Assembly (NCBI GenBank): GCA_003220975.1
Contig: QHTX01000131.1
Coordinates: 32,070-57,639 of the forward strand
DNA length: 25,570 nucleotides
Direction of reading: 5' to 3'
Source: Gemmatimonadota bacterium
Lineage (GTDB): Bacteria > Gemmatimonadota > Gemmatimonadetes > Gemmatimonadales > GWC2-71-9
The first letter of the stretch is position 1. Each line of letters opens with the position of its first letter. Both the position numbers and the translations under genes were made by a program. The notes beneath the pieces are model-generated. The model did no database searches, had not been told where the DNA came from, and worked only from the letters and a program-made list of their open reading frames with translations. Of the stretch, positions 1 to 6,796 are shown piece after piece.

Positions 1-47
1 ACTCCTTATCTGCGAGAAGCGTCGCGGCGAGGTTCCCTGTTCCCCGG

Positions 48-497
48 TTACGGCCACCTTTCGGTCGGGACATCGGCCGGGGGCTCGAGCGACTGAACAT
101 AGGTCACGAGCTTCCAAATGGCGTCGGGCGACAGGATGCCGCCGAAGGCCGGCATGCCGTGCGGCCGGCCGTCGAAGATCGACTGGAACAGCGCGCCGTC
201 CGTGCCGCCGTAGCGCCACCGCCCATCCGCCAGGCTGGGGCCCACCCAGCCGGCCCCCCCACCCCCGTGGCAGCCGTCGCAGTTCATCGCCGTGAACAGC
301 GTCGCCCCGTCCGCCGCCGACCGCTTGTCCCTCGCATGCGGGTTGCGCAGCTTCGCCGTTGGAGGAGCGAGCCCGCCGGCGGAGAGGTGCTCCTCGTAGC
401 CGCCCGCGGGGGGGACGCTCCGCCGCTCCCGGCAACCGACGCCGAGGAGCAGCAGCGCGATCGGCGCCGTCACCCTCACCAGCGGCCTCGAGGCCAC
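48..497 (-). CDS. c-type cytochrome lipoprotein, probable electron acceptor of the PQQ dehydrogenase
   Basis: A 149-residue mono-heme cytochrome c. The heme-attachment motif CDGCH is at residues 73-77, and Met115 in HGMPAF is the likely distal ligand, giving a class I cytochrome fold of about 80 residues at the C-terminus. The N-terminus is a short hydrophobic segment ending in a lipobox-like LLGVGC with Cys22, so the protein is probably a lipid-anchored periplasmic protein. The GTG start at 497 was chosen because a purine-rich GGGGAGGGG lies just upstream and it puts the signal sequence at the N-terminus; no ATG fits. It begins 26 bases after the stop of the PQQ dehydrogenase and is surely co-transcribed with it. 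Quinoprotein dehydrogenases of this family pass electrons to a c-type cytochrome, so that role is inferred from context. The family call is secure; the partner is an inference. Confidence 0.88.
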   Translation of the reverse strand: MASRPLVRVTAPIALLLLGVGCRERRSVPPAGGYEEHLSAGGLAPPTAKLRNPHARDKRSAADGATLFTAMNCDGCHGGGGAGWVGPSLADGRWRYGGTDGALFQSIFDGRPHGMPAFGGILSPDAIWKLVTYVQSLEPPADVPTERWP

Positions 498-523
498 GTG
501 TCCCCTCCCCCCCCTTCCTCGGG

Positions 524-2293
524 CTACAAGCCGAAGATCCAGACGATCCCGCCCTGACTCGTGTGCCGCGCGATGTCCGGCATGAAGTCCGCGGGCGGCC
601 GCACGTCCGCCGGATCGTCCGAGCGGACGTCCCCCGCAAGCAAGAACCAGTCGCCGCCGATGCCGGCGTAGACCGCCACGTATTGCTTGCCATCCGGCCC
701 GGCGTACGTGATCGGGTTCGCGACCACGCCCGATCCCACCTTGAACTTCCACAGGACCGTGCCGGTTCTCGCATTGGCCGCCTTGAGCCAGCCGTCCAGG
801 GTGCCGTACAACACAACGTCCCCGGCCGTCGTGAGGGCACCACTCCAGACCGGATACTTTTCCCTGATCTCCCACACCTTGCGTCCCACGCCTGCGTCCC
901 AGGCGATGAACGCGCCCAGGTGCCCACCCCGGCCCGCGTGGTACGGCGTGTTCGCACCGATGAACGGCGTGCCGGCGATGCGGGTGGCCGGCACCGCCTG
1001 GTAGTCCATGCACATGTTGTTCGTCGGGACGTAGAACAGCCCGGTGCGGGGCGAATACGCGGCCGGTGACGCGGGGCTCTTCCCGCCCTCGAGCGTGGGA
1101 CACACGTCCTTGACGTTGCCCCGGGACGCTCCCGTGAGCCTGGTGGAATCGAGCACCGGCCGCCCGGTCGCGAGGTCGACGCCCTTCGCCCAGTTGACGT
1201 CGACGAACGGCCGGGCGACGAGCACCTCCCCGGTCGCGCGGTCCAGCGTGTAAGCGAAGCCGTTCTTGTCGAAGTGCACGAGGACCCGGCGCAGCCGGCC
1301 GCCGATCGTCAGGTCCGCGAGAATCATCTCCGCCGTCGCGTCGTAGTCCCAGCTGTCGTGCGGCGTGAACTGGTATGCCCACACGAGCGCGCCGTCGGCC
1401 GGTCGGCGGGCCAAGACGCTCGCCGTCCACTTGTTGTCCCCCGGCCGCTGCTCGGGATTGTACGGGGCCGGATTGCCGACGCCGTAGTACACGAGGTCCA
1501 GCGATGGATCGTAGGACAGCCATCCCCACACCGGCCCGCCGCCGTTCTTCCAGACCTCCTGCGGCCAGCTCGTCAACGCCAGGTCGGTGCCCCCGCCGTA
1601 GAACGGTCTGAACACCCCCGCCCGGACCAGCACTTCGCTGTCGGGGCCGATGGTGTACGCGGTCCAGACGGGCCGGCCGGTCGCCAGGTCGAGGGCCTTC
1701 AGCCAGCCGTGGATCCCGAACTCGCCGCCCGAGGCTCCCACGAGGACCCGGTTCTTCACGACCAAGGGCGCCATGGGCGTGGTCTCGCCCTGCGAGACGT
1801 CGGCGATTCTCGCGTTCCACAGCTCCTTGCCCGTCGTCGCGTCGATCGCGACCGTGTGGCCATCGAGCAGGTTGTAGACGATCCTGCCCTCCGCGTAGAA
1901 CGCGCCGCGGTTGATCACGTCGCAGCAGGCGATGCCGACGGCGTTCGGGTCCACGGCGGGGCGGTACTTCCACTTCAGGGGATAGCCTTCGCGCGTGAGG
2001 TCGAAGGCGTAGAGGACGTTGGGGTACGGCGTGACGACGTACATGGTGTTGTTCACGACGAGCGGCTGCCCCTCGTGGCCCGCGAGGACGCCGGTCGAGA
2101 AGCTCCAGACCGGATGCAGGCGGGTCGCGTTCGCGGTGGTGATCTGGGTCAGCGTGCTGTAGCGTGTCGCGGCGTAGTCGCCGGCGGGCATGGTCCACTG
2201 ACCGGACCGCTGCGCCGCGGCGGGCGGGACGCGGCCGGCGCCCATGGCGCCCAGCGCCGAGACGAAGACGACAACGACGCGACGGTGCGTCAT
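524..2293 (-). CDS. PQQ-dependent alcohol dehydrogenase, lanthanide-type active site
   Basis: A 589-residue quinoprotein of the methanol/ethanol dehydrogenase beta-propeller family, which oxidises alcohols in the periplasm using pyrroloquinoline quinone and a metal. The signal peptide ends at about AAA|Q (cleavage 27/28). Visible family residues are the vicinal Cys123-Cys124 pair that stacks on PQQ, metal ligands Glu191 and Asn274 (in GVGNPAPYN), and catalytic Asp316 in the segment HDSWDYD. Asp318, two residues after the catalytic Asp, is the extra ligand typical of lanthanide-dependent (XoxF/ExaF-like) enzymes; calcium enzymes usually have a small residue there. There is no fused heme domain; the separate cytochrome gene follows by 26 bases. 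ATG 2293 is preceded by a strong GGAGGAG, which rules out the longer reading to 2350. The substrate cannot be read from sequence. It lies 14 bases after the ABC permease gene and may share its transcript. Confidence 0.9.
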   Translation of the reverse strand: MTHRRVVVVFVSALGAMGAGRVPPAAAQRSGQWTMPAGDYAATRYSTLTQITTANATRLHPVWSFSTGVLAGHEGQPLVVNNTMYVVTPYPNVLYAFDLTREGYPLKWKYRPAVDPNAVGIACCDVINRGAFYAEGRIVYNLLDGHTVAIDATTGKELWNARIADVSQGETTPMAPLVVKNRVLVGASGGEFGIHGWLKALDLATGRPVWTAYTIGPDSEVLVRAGVFRPFYGGGTDLALTSWPQEVWKNGGGPVWGWLSYDPSLDLVYYGVGNPAPYNPEQRPGDNKWTASVLARRPADGALVWAYQFTPHDSWDYDATAEMILADLTIGGRLRRVLVHFDKNGFAYTLDRATGEVLVARPFVDVNWAKGVDLATGRPVLDSTRLTGASRGNVKDVCPTLEGGKSPASPAAYSPRTGLFYVPTNNMCMDYQAVPATRIAGTPFIGANTPYHAGRGGHLGAFIAWDAGVGRKVWEIREKYPVWSGALTTAGDVVLYGTLDGWLKAANARTGTVLWKFKVGSGVVANPITYAGPDGKQYVAVYAGIGGDWFLLAGDVRSDDPADVRPPADFMPDIARHTSQGGIVWIFGL

Positions 2294-2298
2294 ACCAG

Positions 2299-2305
2299 CT
2301 CCTCC
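2299..2305 (-). promoter_or_regulatory. Shine-Dalgarno site of the PQQ dehydrogenase
   Basis: GGAGGAG on the - strand, 5 bases before ATG 2293. It sits inside the 14-base gap after the permease 2 stop, and it decides the start codon against upstream in-frame alternatives. Confidence 0.8.
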
Positions 2306-2307
2306 CT

Positions 2308-3088
2308 TCACCCTCCCGCGCTCGTGTAGCGCCGCAGCGCGGCGCGCCACAGCAGGCGGGTGAGCGCGAGCGCCAGGGCGGCGACGCCGGCCGCGCCCAG
2401 CGCCGCGGCGGGGCCGAGCCGCCCCGTCAGGGCCGAGGCGGGGATGGTCGTCGTCCAGGCGATCGGCACGAGATAAACGAACACGAAGCGCAGCGCGCCG
2501 GGATAGGCGGAGACGGGATAGCGGGCGGCTTCGTACACGGCGTCGAACAGCACCGACAGGTTTTCGACCGCCACGAACCAGAAGGCGAGGCTCATCAACG
2601 CAACCCAGATGGCGTACACCAGCGCGACGGCCGAGCCGAGCGTCACCGCAAACGCGAGGAGGGCGAGGGGTGAGGGGACGCGGCCCAACCGCACGACGGC
2701 GTACCCGGCGAGGGCGAGGCCCAGCGCGACGTCAGCGCCACAGGTCGAGCCGCCGGAACGAGACGTACAGCTGCGCATCCACCGGCCGGGTGAGGATCAA
2801 GTCCAGCTTGCCGCTGCGCACCTCGTCCACCAGCTCGCCGATCCCGGGCCGGAGCACCGCCTCGATCACACCCGTGAGCGCGTTGAACACACCCAGCAAG
2901 ACCACGACTTCCCAGTAGTCCCACCCGCCGAGCCGCGCGGTGTGCCGGAAGAAGAGCGCGAGGGTGAGGAGCGCCATCGCGATCCAGAACAGCGTGCCCA
3001 GCAGGCTCGCCAGGAAGTTGGCGCGGTACTGCAGCTCCTCGACGACATTCACACGCCACAGCGCGCGCAGTACGCGGCGGACGCTCAT
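2308..3088 (-). pseudogene. ABC-2 type permease 2 (COG3694-like), interrupted by a frameshift
   Basis: Second membrane subunit of the ABC transporter. The 5' part (ATG 3088, residues 1-118) has the typical start for this family, with a charged N-terminus, a first membrane helix, and ends in SFRRLDLWR at a TGA at 2732-2734. The 3' part continues at once in another frame from about 2736 (ADVALGLALAGYAVV...) and runs for 142 residues with several membrane helices to a family-like end, RRYTSAGG. Together they give about 260 residues, the usual length for COG3694 permeases, with no evident missing segment. The simplest reading is one extra base or two lost bases near 2734-2740. The ATG overlaps the permease 1 stop by 4 bases, so the gene was built as part of this operon. 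It may be a real inactivation, a sequencing or assembly error, or (less likely) programmed frameshifting. Confidence 0.85.
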
Positions 3089-3888
3089 CCGCCCACCGCC
3101 CCGTAGTGGCGGATGCCGCGCCGCCAGACGACGCGGTACGCCGCCCACCAGACCGCGAGCCAGCAGACCTGCCCCAGGAACCCGCGGACGTACTGCTCGG
3201 GCGTCACGACCCCGCCCGTGAGCACCTCGACCGGGAACGACAGCACGTACGGAAACCACAGCACGCCCGCGACCGACGCGACGGCCGGGGGCAGGAGCGC
3301 GAGCGGGGCGATACGCCCGGAGAGAAAGAGCGAGATGCCGAACTGGAGCTCCATCAACGCCGTGGCCCGCGTCGTCCAGAAGGCGAGCAAGCCGGTGGCG
3401 TAGCCGTTCAGGAATCGGATCGCCGCGGCGAGCGCGACGGCGAGCGCGAACAGTGCCCACCGGCCGGGCGCGAACGGCAGCCGCACGACCGGCCACGCGA
3501 GGGCGACGAGCATCCAGACGACGAGCACGACCGACGCGGTGCGTGCCTTGTAGGCGATGTTGTCCGCGATCGCTTCGTGGACGGGGCCGATCGGGCGCGC
3601 CAGCCGGAAGTTCATCTCGCCGTCGCGGACCCAGCGGTCGATGTACCAGGCGTCCCACGCCAGTGTGAGCTGGTTCACGAGCGCCACGCCGAAGAAGTAG
3701 CGGGCGAAGTCGTCGCGCCCGAAGCCCTGCACGGCGCCCTGGCTCGCGATCGACCACCAGATGCCGAGCGCGATGGCGGGCTCGGTCACGTTCCACAGCA
3801 TCCAGATGGCGATCGCGGCGCGGTACTGGAGATCCACGAGCCAGGCCGACCGCACGAGCGCCGCGTAGCGGCGCAGCCACACGTTCAT
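3085..3888 (-). CDS. ABC-2 type permease 1 (COG4587-like)
   Basis: A 267-residue integral membrane protein with about six hydrophobic helices, charged short ends and the closing RHYGAVGG that is common in this family. It belongs to the ABC2_membrane_6-type permeases that occur as a pair beside a COG4586 ATPase; the substrate of these transporters is not established, and most are annotated as uncharacterised exporters. ATG 3888 overlaps the TGA of the ATPase gene (ATGA), and its own TGA overlaps the ATG of permease 2 in the same way, so the three subunits are translationally coupled. The long upstream in-frame extension is rejected because it runs through the ATPase gene. Confidence 0.87.
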   Translation of the reverse strand: MNVWLRRYAALVRSAWLVDLQYRAAIAIWMLWNVTEPAIALGIWWSIASQGAVQGFGRDDFARYFFGVALVNQLTLAWDAWYIDRWVRDGEMNFRLARPIGPVHEAIADNIAYKARTASVVLVVWMLVALAWPVVRLPFAPGRWALFALAVALAAAIRFLNGYATGLLAFWTTRATALMELQFGISLFLSGRIAPLALLPPAVASVAGVLWFPYVLSFPVEVLTGGVVTPEQYVRGFLGQVCWLAVWWAAYRVVWRRGIRHYGAVGG

Positions 3889-4877
3889 GCCCCCCCCTCC
3901 GTCCCCTCGGCGAACGCGCGCCGGATCACGTCCTCGAGGGCCGGATCCTGGATGGAGAGATCGACGACGGGCACCGACGCCAACAGCCGGGCGCTGGCGG
4001 CGGTCGCCTGGTCGCGCGGCACTTCGAGCACGGCGTTGGGGAACCGGAACTCGCGCACCTCGCCGAACGCGGCGAGCTGCTCGCGGCTCACCCCGTCGCC
4101 CAGCACGAGCTCGAGGCGCTTGGTGTGGGCCATGCGCGCCACCAGCGCCTGCAGCGCCCCGTCGTAGAGCAGCCGGCCGCGGTTGATGATGAGCACGCGG
4201 GAAGCGAGCGCCGTCACGTCCGCCATGTAGTGCGAGGTCAGGAGGATCGTGGCGCCGTGGCGCGCGCGGTACGCGCACAGGAAGCCGCGCACGGCCTCCT
4301 GCGCCGTGACGTCGAGCCCCAGCGTGGGCTCATCGAGAAAGAGGATCTCCGGCCGGTGCAACAGCGCCGCCGCCAGCTCGCACTTCATCCGCTCGCCCAG
4401 CGAGAGCTGGCGCACGGGCTTGTCCATCACCTCCGCGAGGTCGAGCAGCGCGACCAGCTCGTCGCGCCGGGCCTGGAATTCGGTCGCGGGGACGGCGTAG
4501 ATCGCCTGATTGAGCTGAAAGGTCTCCTCGGGCGGCAGGTCCCAGAGCAATTGCTGCTTGTTGCCGAGCACGAGCGCGATGCGCCGCTTGAACGCCGAGC
4601 CGCCGTCCCAGGGCGTGAACCCCGCGACGTGGGCGCGGCCCGCCGTGGGGTATAGCAATCCGGTGAGCATCTTGAGGGTGGTCGTCTTGCCCGCGCCGTT
4701 GGGCCCGAGAAACGCCACGATCTCGCCGCGCTCGACCTGGAAGGAGATCGCTTCGACCGCGCGGACCTCGCGGTAGCGGGGGCGCACGAGGGCCCGCACC
4801 GCGCCTCCGAGCCCGGCGTCCCGCACCTTCACCTGGTAGGTCTTGGTCAATCGCTCCGCGACGATCGCCGCCGGCAC
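3885..4877 (-). CDS. ABC transporter ATP-binding protein (COG4586-like, NatA-like)
   Basis: A 330-residue ATPase for the two permeases that follow. Walker A GPNGAGKTT is at residues 58-66, the signature LSLGE at 158-162, Walker B ILFLDEP at 178-184, with the D-loop GLD just after and the switch His in LLTSHYM. An N-terminal stretch of about 40 residues precedes the first ATPase strand, and about 95 residues after the core include a domain typical of the DrrA/NatA exporter group. The GTG start at 4877 follows a G-rich GGGAGGG tract; there is no better ATG. The gene lies 55 bases after the R2-like oxidase stop. Transport direction and substrate are unknown; the ATP-binding role is certain from motifs. 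Confidence 0.92.
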   Translation of the reverse strand: MPAAIVAERLTKTYQVKVRDAGLGGAVRALVRPRYREVRAVEAISFQVERGEIVAFLGPNGAGKTTTLKMLTGLLYPTAGRAHVAGFTPWDGGSAFKRRIALVLGNKQQLLWDLPPEETFQLNQAIYAVPATEFQARRDELVALLDLAEVMDKPVRQLSLGERMKCELAAALLHRPEILFLDEPTLGLDVTAQEAVRGFLCAYRARHGATILLTSHYMADVTALASRVLIINRGRLLYDGALQALVARMAHTKRLELVLGDGVSREQLAAFGEVREFRFPNAVLEVPRDQATAASARLLASVPVVDLSIQDPALEDVIRRAFAEGTEGGA

Positions 4878-4932
4878 GCCCTCCCCCCCGCTCCATGCAA
4901 GACCGGGAGATTGGCGCGGGGCGGGGCGCGGG

Positions 4933-6075
4933 TCAACCGGGGTCGGGAGACTGCACCACGATCCTGCCGTGCACCCTGAGACAGGTGAGCCGCACCGGGG
5001 CCTGGTCGCGCAGGCGCTGCGGCACGGCGTGCGCGGTCAGCGCCGCGATGATCTCGGGCGCCGGGTGGTGCTCGAGTACCTCCTGGGTGACCAGCAACGC
5101 CGTCGATCCCATGCGAAACGTGCGGATCTTGCCCGTGCCGTCCATGCTCACCGCGACGTGCGCCGGTCGGACTTGCTCGCCGAGCCAGGCGCGAATGTCC
5201 CGGACGCGGGCCTCGGGGGTCGGCGCGGCGCGAGGGGCGCGTGCCCGCTCCCGCGCCTCCTCGAGCGACGCCCAGCGACCGGCGAACTTCTCCATCGCGT
5301 ACTCGATCACGGCATCGAGGGTGAGCCCGAACGGCATCGCGTCGTACGGCTGAAAGAATTCCGTCACGACGCCCAGCGTATCGGGCAGGAGGTCGTCCAT
5401 GCGCCCCTGGATCACGCCCCACACGGCCTCGCCCTCGGCTACCAGCCGGGACAGCAAGTGGAGGCCGTACGCCATGTGCCGGTCCTCGTCGGCCCGCGCC
5501 AACCGGAGGCCCTCGCGGAAGCCCGGCATGAGGCCGCCGTGCTCGAGGGCGGCGGTGAACACGTGGTAGCCGGCCTCCCCCAGCACGCCCTCGCCCACGA
5601 GCGTGTAGGTGACCAGCGCCTGGGCCTGGGCGGCGGGGGAGGCGTCGGCGAGGAGGCCGCGCATCGCCGCGGGCAGCTTCTCGGAGAACAGCTTGCGGAA
5701 GCTGGGGGTCTGGTAGCGCTCGAGGTCCCCCGACTGGCGGCACACCTCGTCCAGAATGCGCCGGAAGAACTCGGTGTGTTTCGCTTCTTCGGACAGGAAC
5801 GTGGTGAGGAACAACTCCTCCTCGAGCCGGTCCTCGCGCACCACGGTCATGAGCAGGGGCAGGAGATCGCGGGTCATGCTTTCTTCCGCCGCCTGGAACA
5901 GGGCCGTGAGCCGGAGCAGCACGTCCCGCTCGGTCACCGTGAAGCGCGCCCAATCCCTCGCGTCCTGGTCCAGGGCGAGGGCACGGGGATCCCAGGCGCC
6001 AAGGCGCTTGGCCTCGTGATAGAGGCGCATCGGCACGCTGTCGTGCCGCAGCGTGCGGCGCTCGGTGCGTTTCAC
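4933..6075 (-). CDS. R2-like ligand-binding oxidase (R2lox) with C-terminal extension
   Basis: A 380-residue ferritin-like protein of the R2lox family, relatives of ribonucleotide reductase R2 that carry a Mn/Fe centre; the physiological reaction is not known. All six metal ligands can be placed: Glu64, Glu97 and His100 (EEAKH), Glu162, Glu197 and His200 (DEDRHMAYG). Tyr157 matches the tyrosine that forms the ether cross-link in characterised members, but the partner position, Val in those proteins, appears to be Met67. The R2lox core ends near residue 285; the remaining 95 residues are an extra domain that I do not recognise. The GTG start at 6075 keeps the conserved N-terminal segment (SVPMRLY...WDP). 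Its first ten codons form a repeat shared with the next gene upstream. No clear Shine-Dalgarno is seen. Confidence 0.85.
   Translation of the reverse strand: MKRTERRTLRHDSVPMRLYHEAKRLGAWDPRALALDQDARDWARFTVTERDVLLRLTALFQAAEESMTRDLLPLLMTVVREDRLEEELFLTTFLSEEAKHTEFFRRILDEVCRQSGDLERYQTPSFRKLFSEKLPAAMRGLLADASPAAQAQALVTYTLVGEGVLGEAGYHVFTAALEHGGLMPGFREGLRLARADEDRHMAYGLHLLSRLVAEGEAVWGVIQGRMDDLLPDTLGVVTEFFQPYDAMPFGLTLDAVIEYAMEKFAGRWASLEEARERARAPRAAPTPEARVRDIRAWLGEQVRPAHVAVSMDGTGKIRTFRMGSTALLVTQEVLEHHPAPEIIAALTAHAVPQRLRDQAPVRLTCLRVHGRIVVQSPDPG
6046..6075 (-). repeat. Copy 1 of a 30-base start-codon repeat (R2lox)
   Basis: These 30 bases are the GTG start and codons 2-10 (KRTERRTLR) of the R2lox gene. 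They match 6688-6717 at 29 of 30 positions; the single difference is the silent third base of codon 2 (AAA against AAG). Similarity runs a few bases upstream with one indel (GGCGCGC/GGCGCGCC). A small stem, GCCGCA-CGC-TGCGGC, overlaps the 3' side. Confidence 0.85.
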
Positions 6076-6189
6076 GCGCGCGCCGCGAGGTTCACCACGG
6101 CGCCCCGCGTCCCGAGATAGTACCAGCGCAAGGCCTGGAGGCGTGCTGACGCAGGTGATCGCGGCGGACCGAGCGTCACGGAGCCTCTC

Positions 6190-6717
6190 TTAGAACGCCC
6201 CCCACGCCTGCTTGCCCGGCAGGTAGTAGCTCGGGCAGATGAACTTGAAGACGCTAGCGATCTTGCGGGCGCTCTCGAGCTTCGCCTTGTCCGTCCTGAG
6301 CATCCCCGCGAGCTGGGTGTCGAACATCTCGCGATAGTAGGCGTCGGCGGCCTTGCGGCGCTCGTCGTCGGACTTGTAGTCGGAGCGGATCTCAGCCAGC
6401 TCGCCCGGATCCAGGAAGAGCCCCTCGCACTTGGGGCACTCGTCCACTACGACATCGCGCTTGACGCTCCAGAAATGTCGCATCATGACGATATCGGGGT
6501 CGCGGGGGCACTTGCGCCGCTGGTTCGGGTCTAGCTTCACGGCCGCGTTCTGCTCGATGTGGAGCAGCGCCTCTCCGGCTGACTGGTCGGGCTGGTCCAC
6601 CTTGCGAAGCTGCCATTCGTCGAACCAGAGGCCGCCGCACCCGCCCTTGCACGCCTGAATCTTGGCGTCGCCCGCCGTCATCTCGGTCCGCAGCGTGCGG
6701 CGCTCGGTGCGCTTCAC
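6190..6717 (-). CDS. zf-TFIIB-type zinc-ribbon protein
   Basis: A 175-residue soluble protein with two zinc-ribbon knuckles of the zf-TFIIB kind. The first is C23-x3-C27 in CKGGCGGLWFDEW, the second C94-x2-C97 in CPKCEGLFLDPGEL, preceded by C70 in CPRD. The segment MMRHFWSVKRDVVVDECP is characteristic of a conserved uncharacterised family. In that family a Cys pair is expected near the N-terminus ahead of the first knuckle; here that position is taken by KRTERRTLR, encoded by the repeat shared with R2lox. The C-terminal 70 residues are charged, then hydrophobic-aromatic. GTG 6717 is the preferred start because it matches the start of the sister repeat; ATG 6681 is an alternative. Function unknown; metal binding is inferred. 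Confidence 0.72.
   Translation of the reverse strand: MKRTERRTLRTEMTAGDAKIQACKGGCGGLWFDEWQLRKVDQPDQSAGEALLHIEQNAAVKLDPNQRRKCPRDPDIVMMRHFWSVKRDVVVDECPKCEGLFLDPGELAEIRSDYKSDDERRKAADAYYREMFDTQLAGMLRTDKAKLESARKIASVFKFICPSYYLPGKQAWGAF
6688..6717 (-). repeat. Copy 2 of the 30-base start-codon repeat (zinc-ribbon gene)
   Basis: GTG plus nine codons encoding KRTERRTLR, 29/30 identical to 6046-6075 and in the same position relative to the reading frame. The two proteins show no similarity beyond these ten codons. Confidence 0.85.
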
Positions 6718-6735
6718 GGCGCGCCACAACGACAC

Positions 6736-6758
6736 GGCCTCCCGGACGTCGGGAGGCC
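6736..6758 (-). terminator. Probable transcription terminator after pilC
   Basis: A perfect 9-base-pair hairpin, GGCCTCCCG with loop GACGT and CGGGAGGCC, lies about 40 bases past the pilC stop and just ahead of the zinc-ribbon gene. The - strand sequence after it (TGTCGTTGTGG) is only mildly T-rich, so intrinsic termination is likely but not certain. Confidence 0.6.
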
Positions 6759-6796
6759 GCGCGTACGGCGAGGCTCGGCCGGCCGCGGGGTCACGC

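Noticed and set aside
48..2198. One 716-residue protein covering the cytochrome and the antisense frame of the PQQ gene
   Set aside because: Only its last 149 residues resemble a protein; the rest overlaps the PQQ dehydrogenase in another frame. The real start is GTG 497.
2720..2745. Programmed ribosomal frameshift in permease 2
   Set aside because: No slippery heptamer, no stimulatory structure evident, and this permease family is not known to use recoding.
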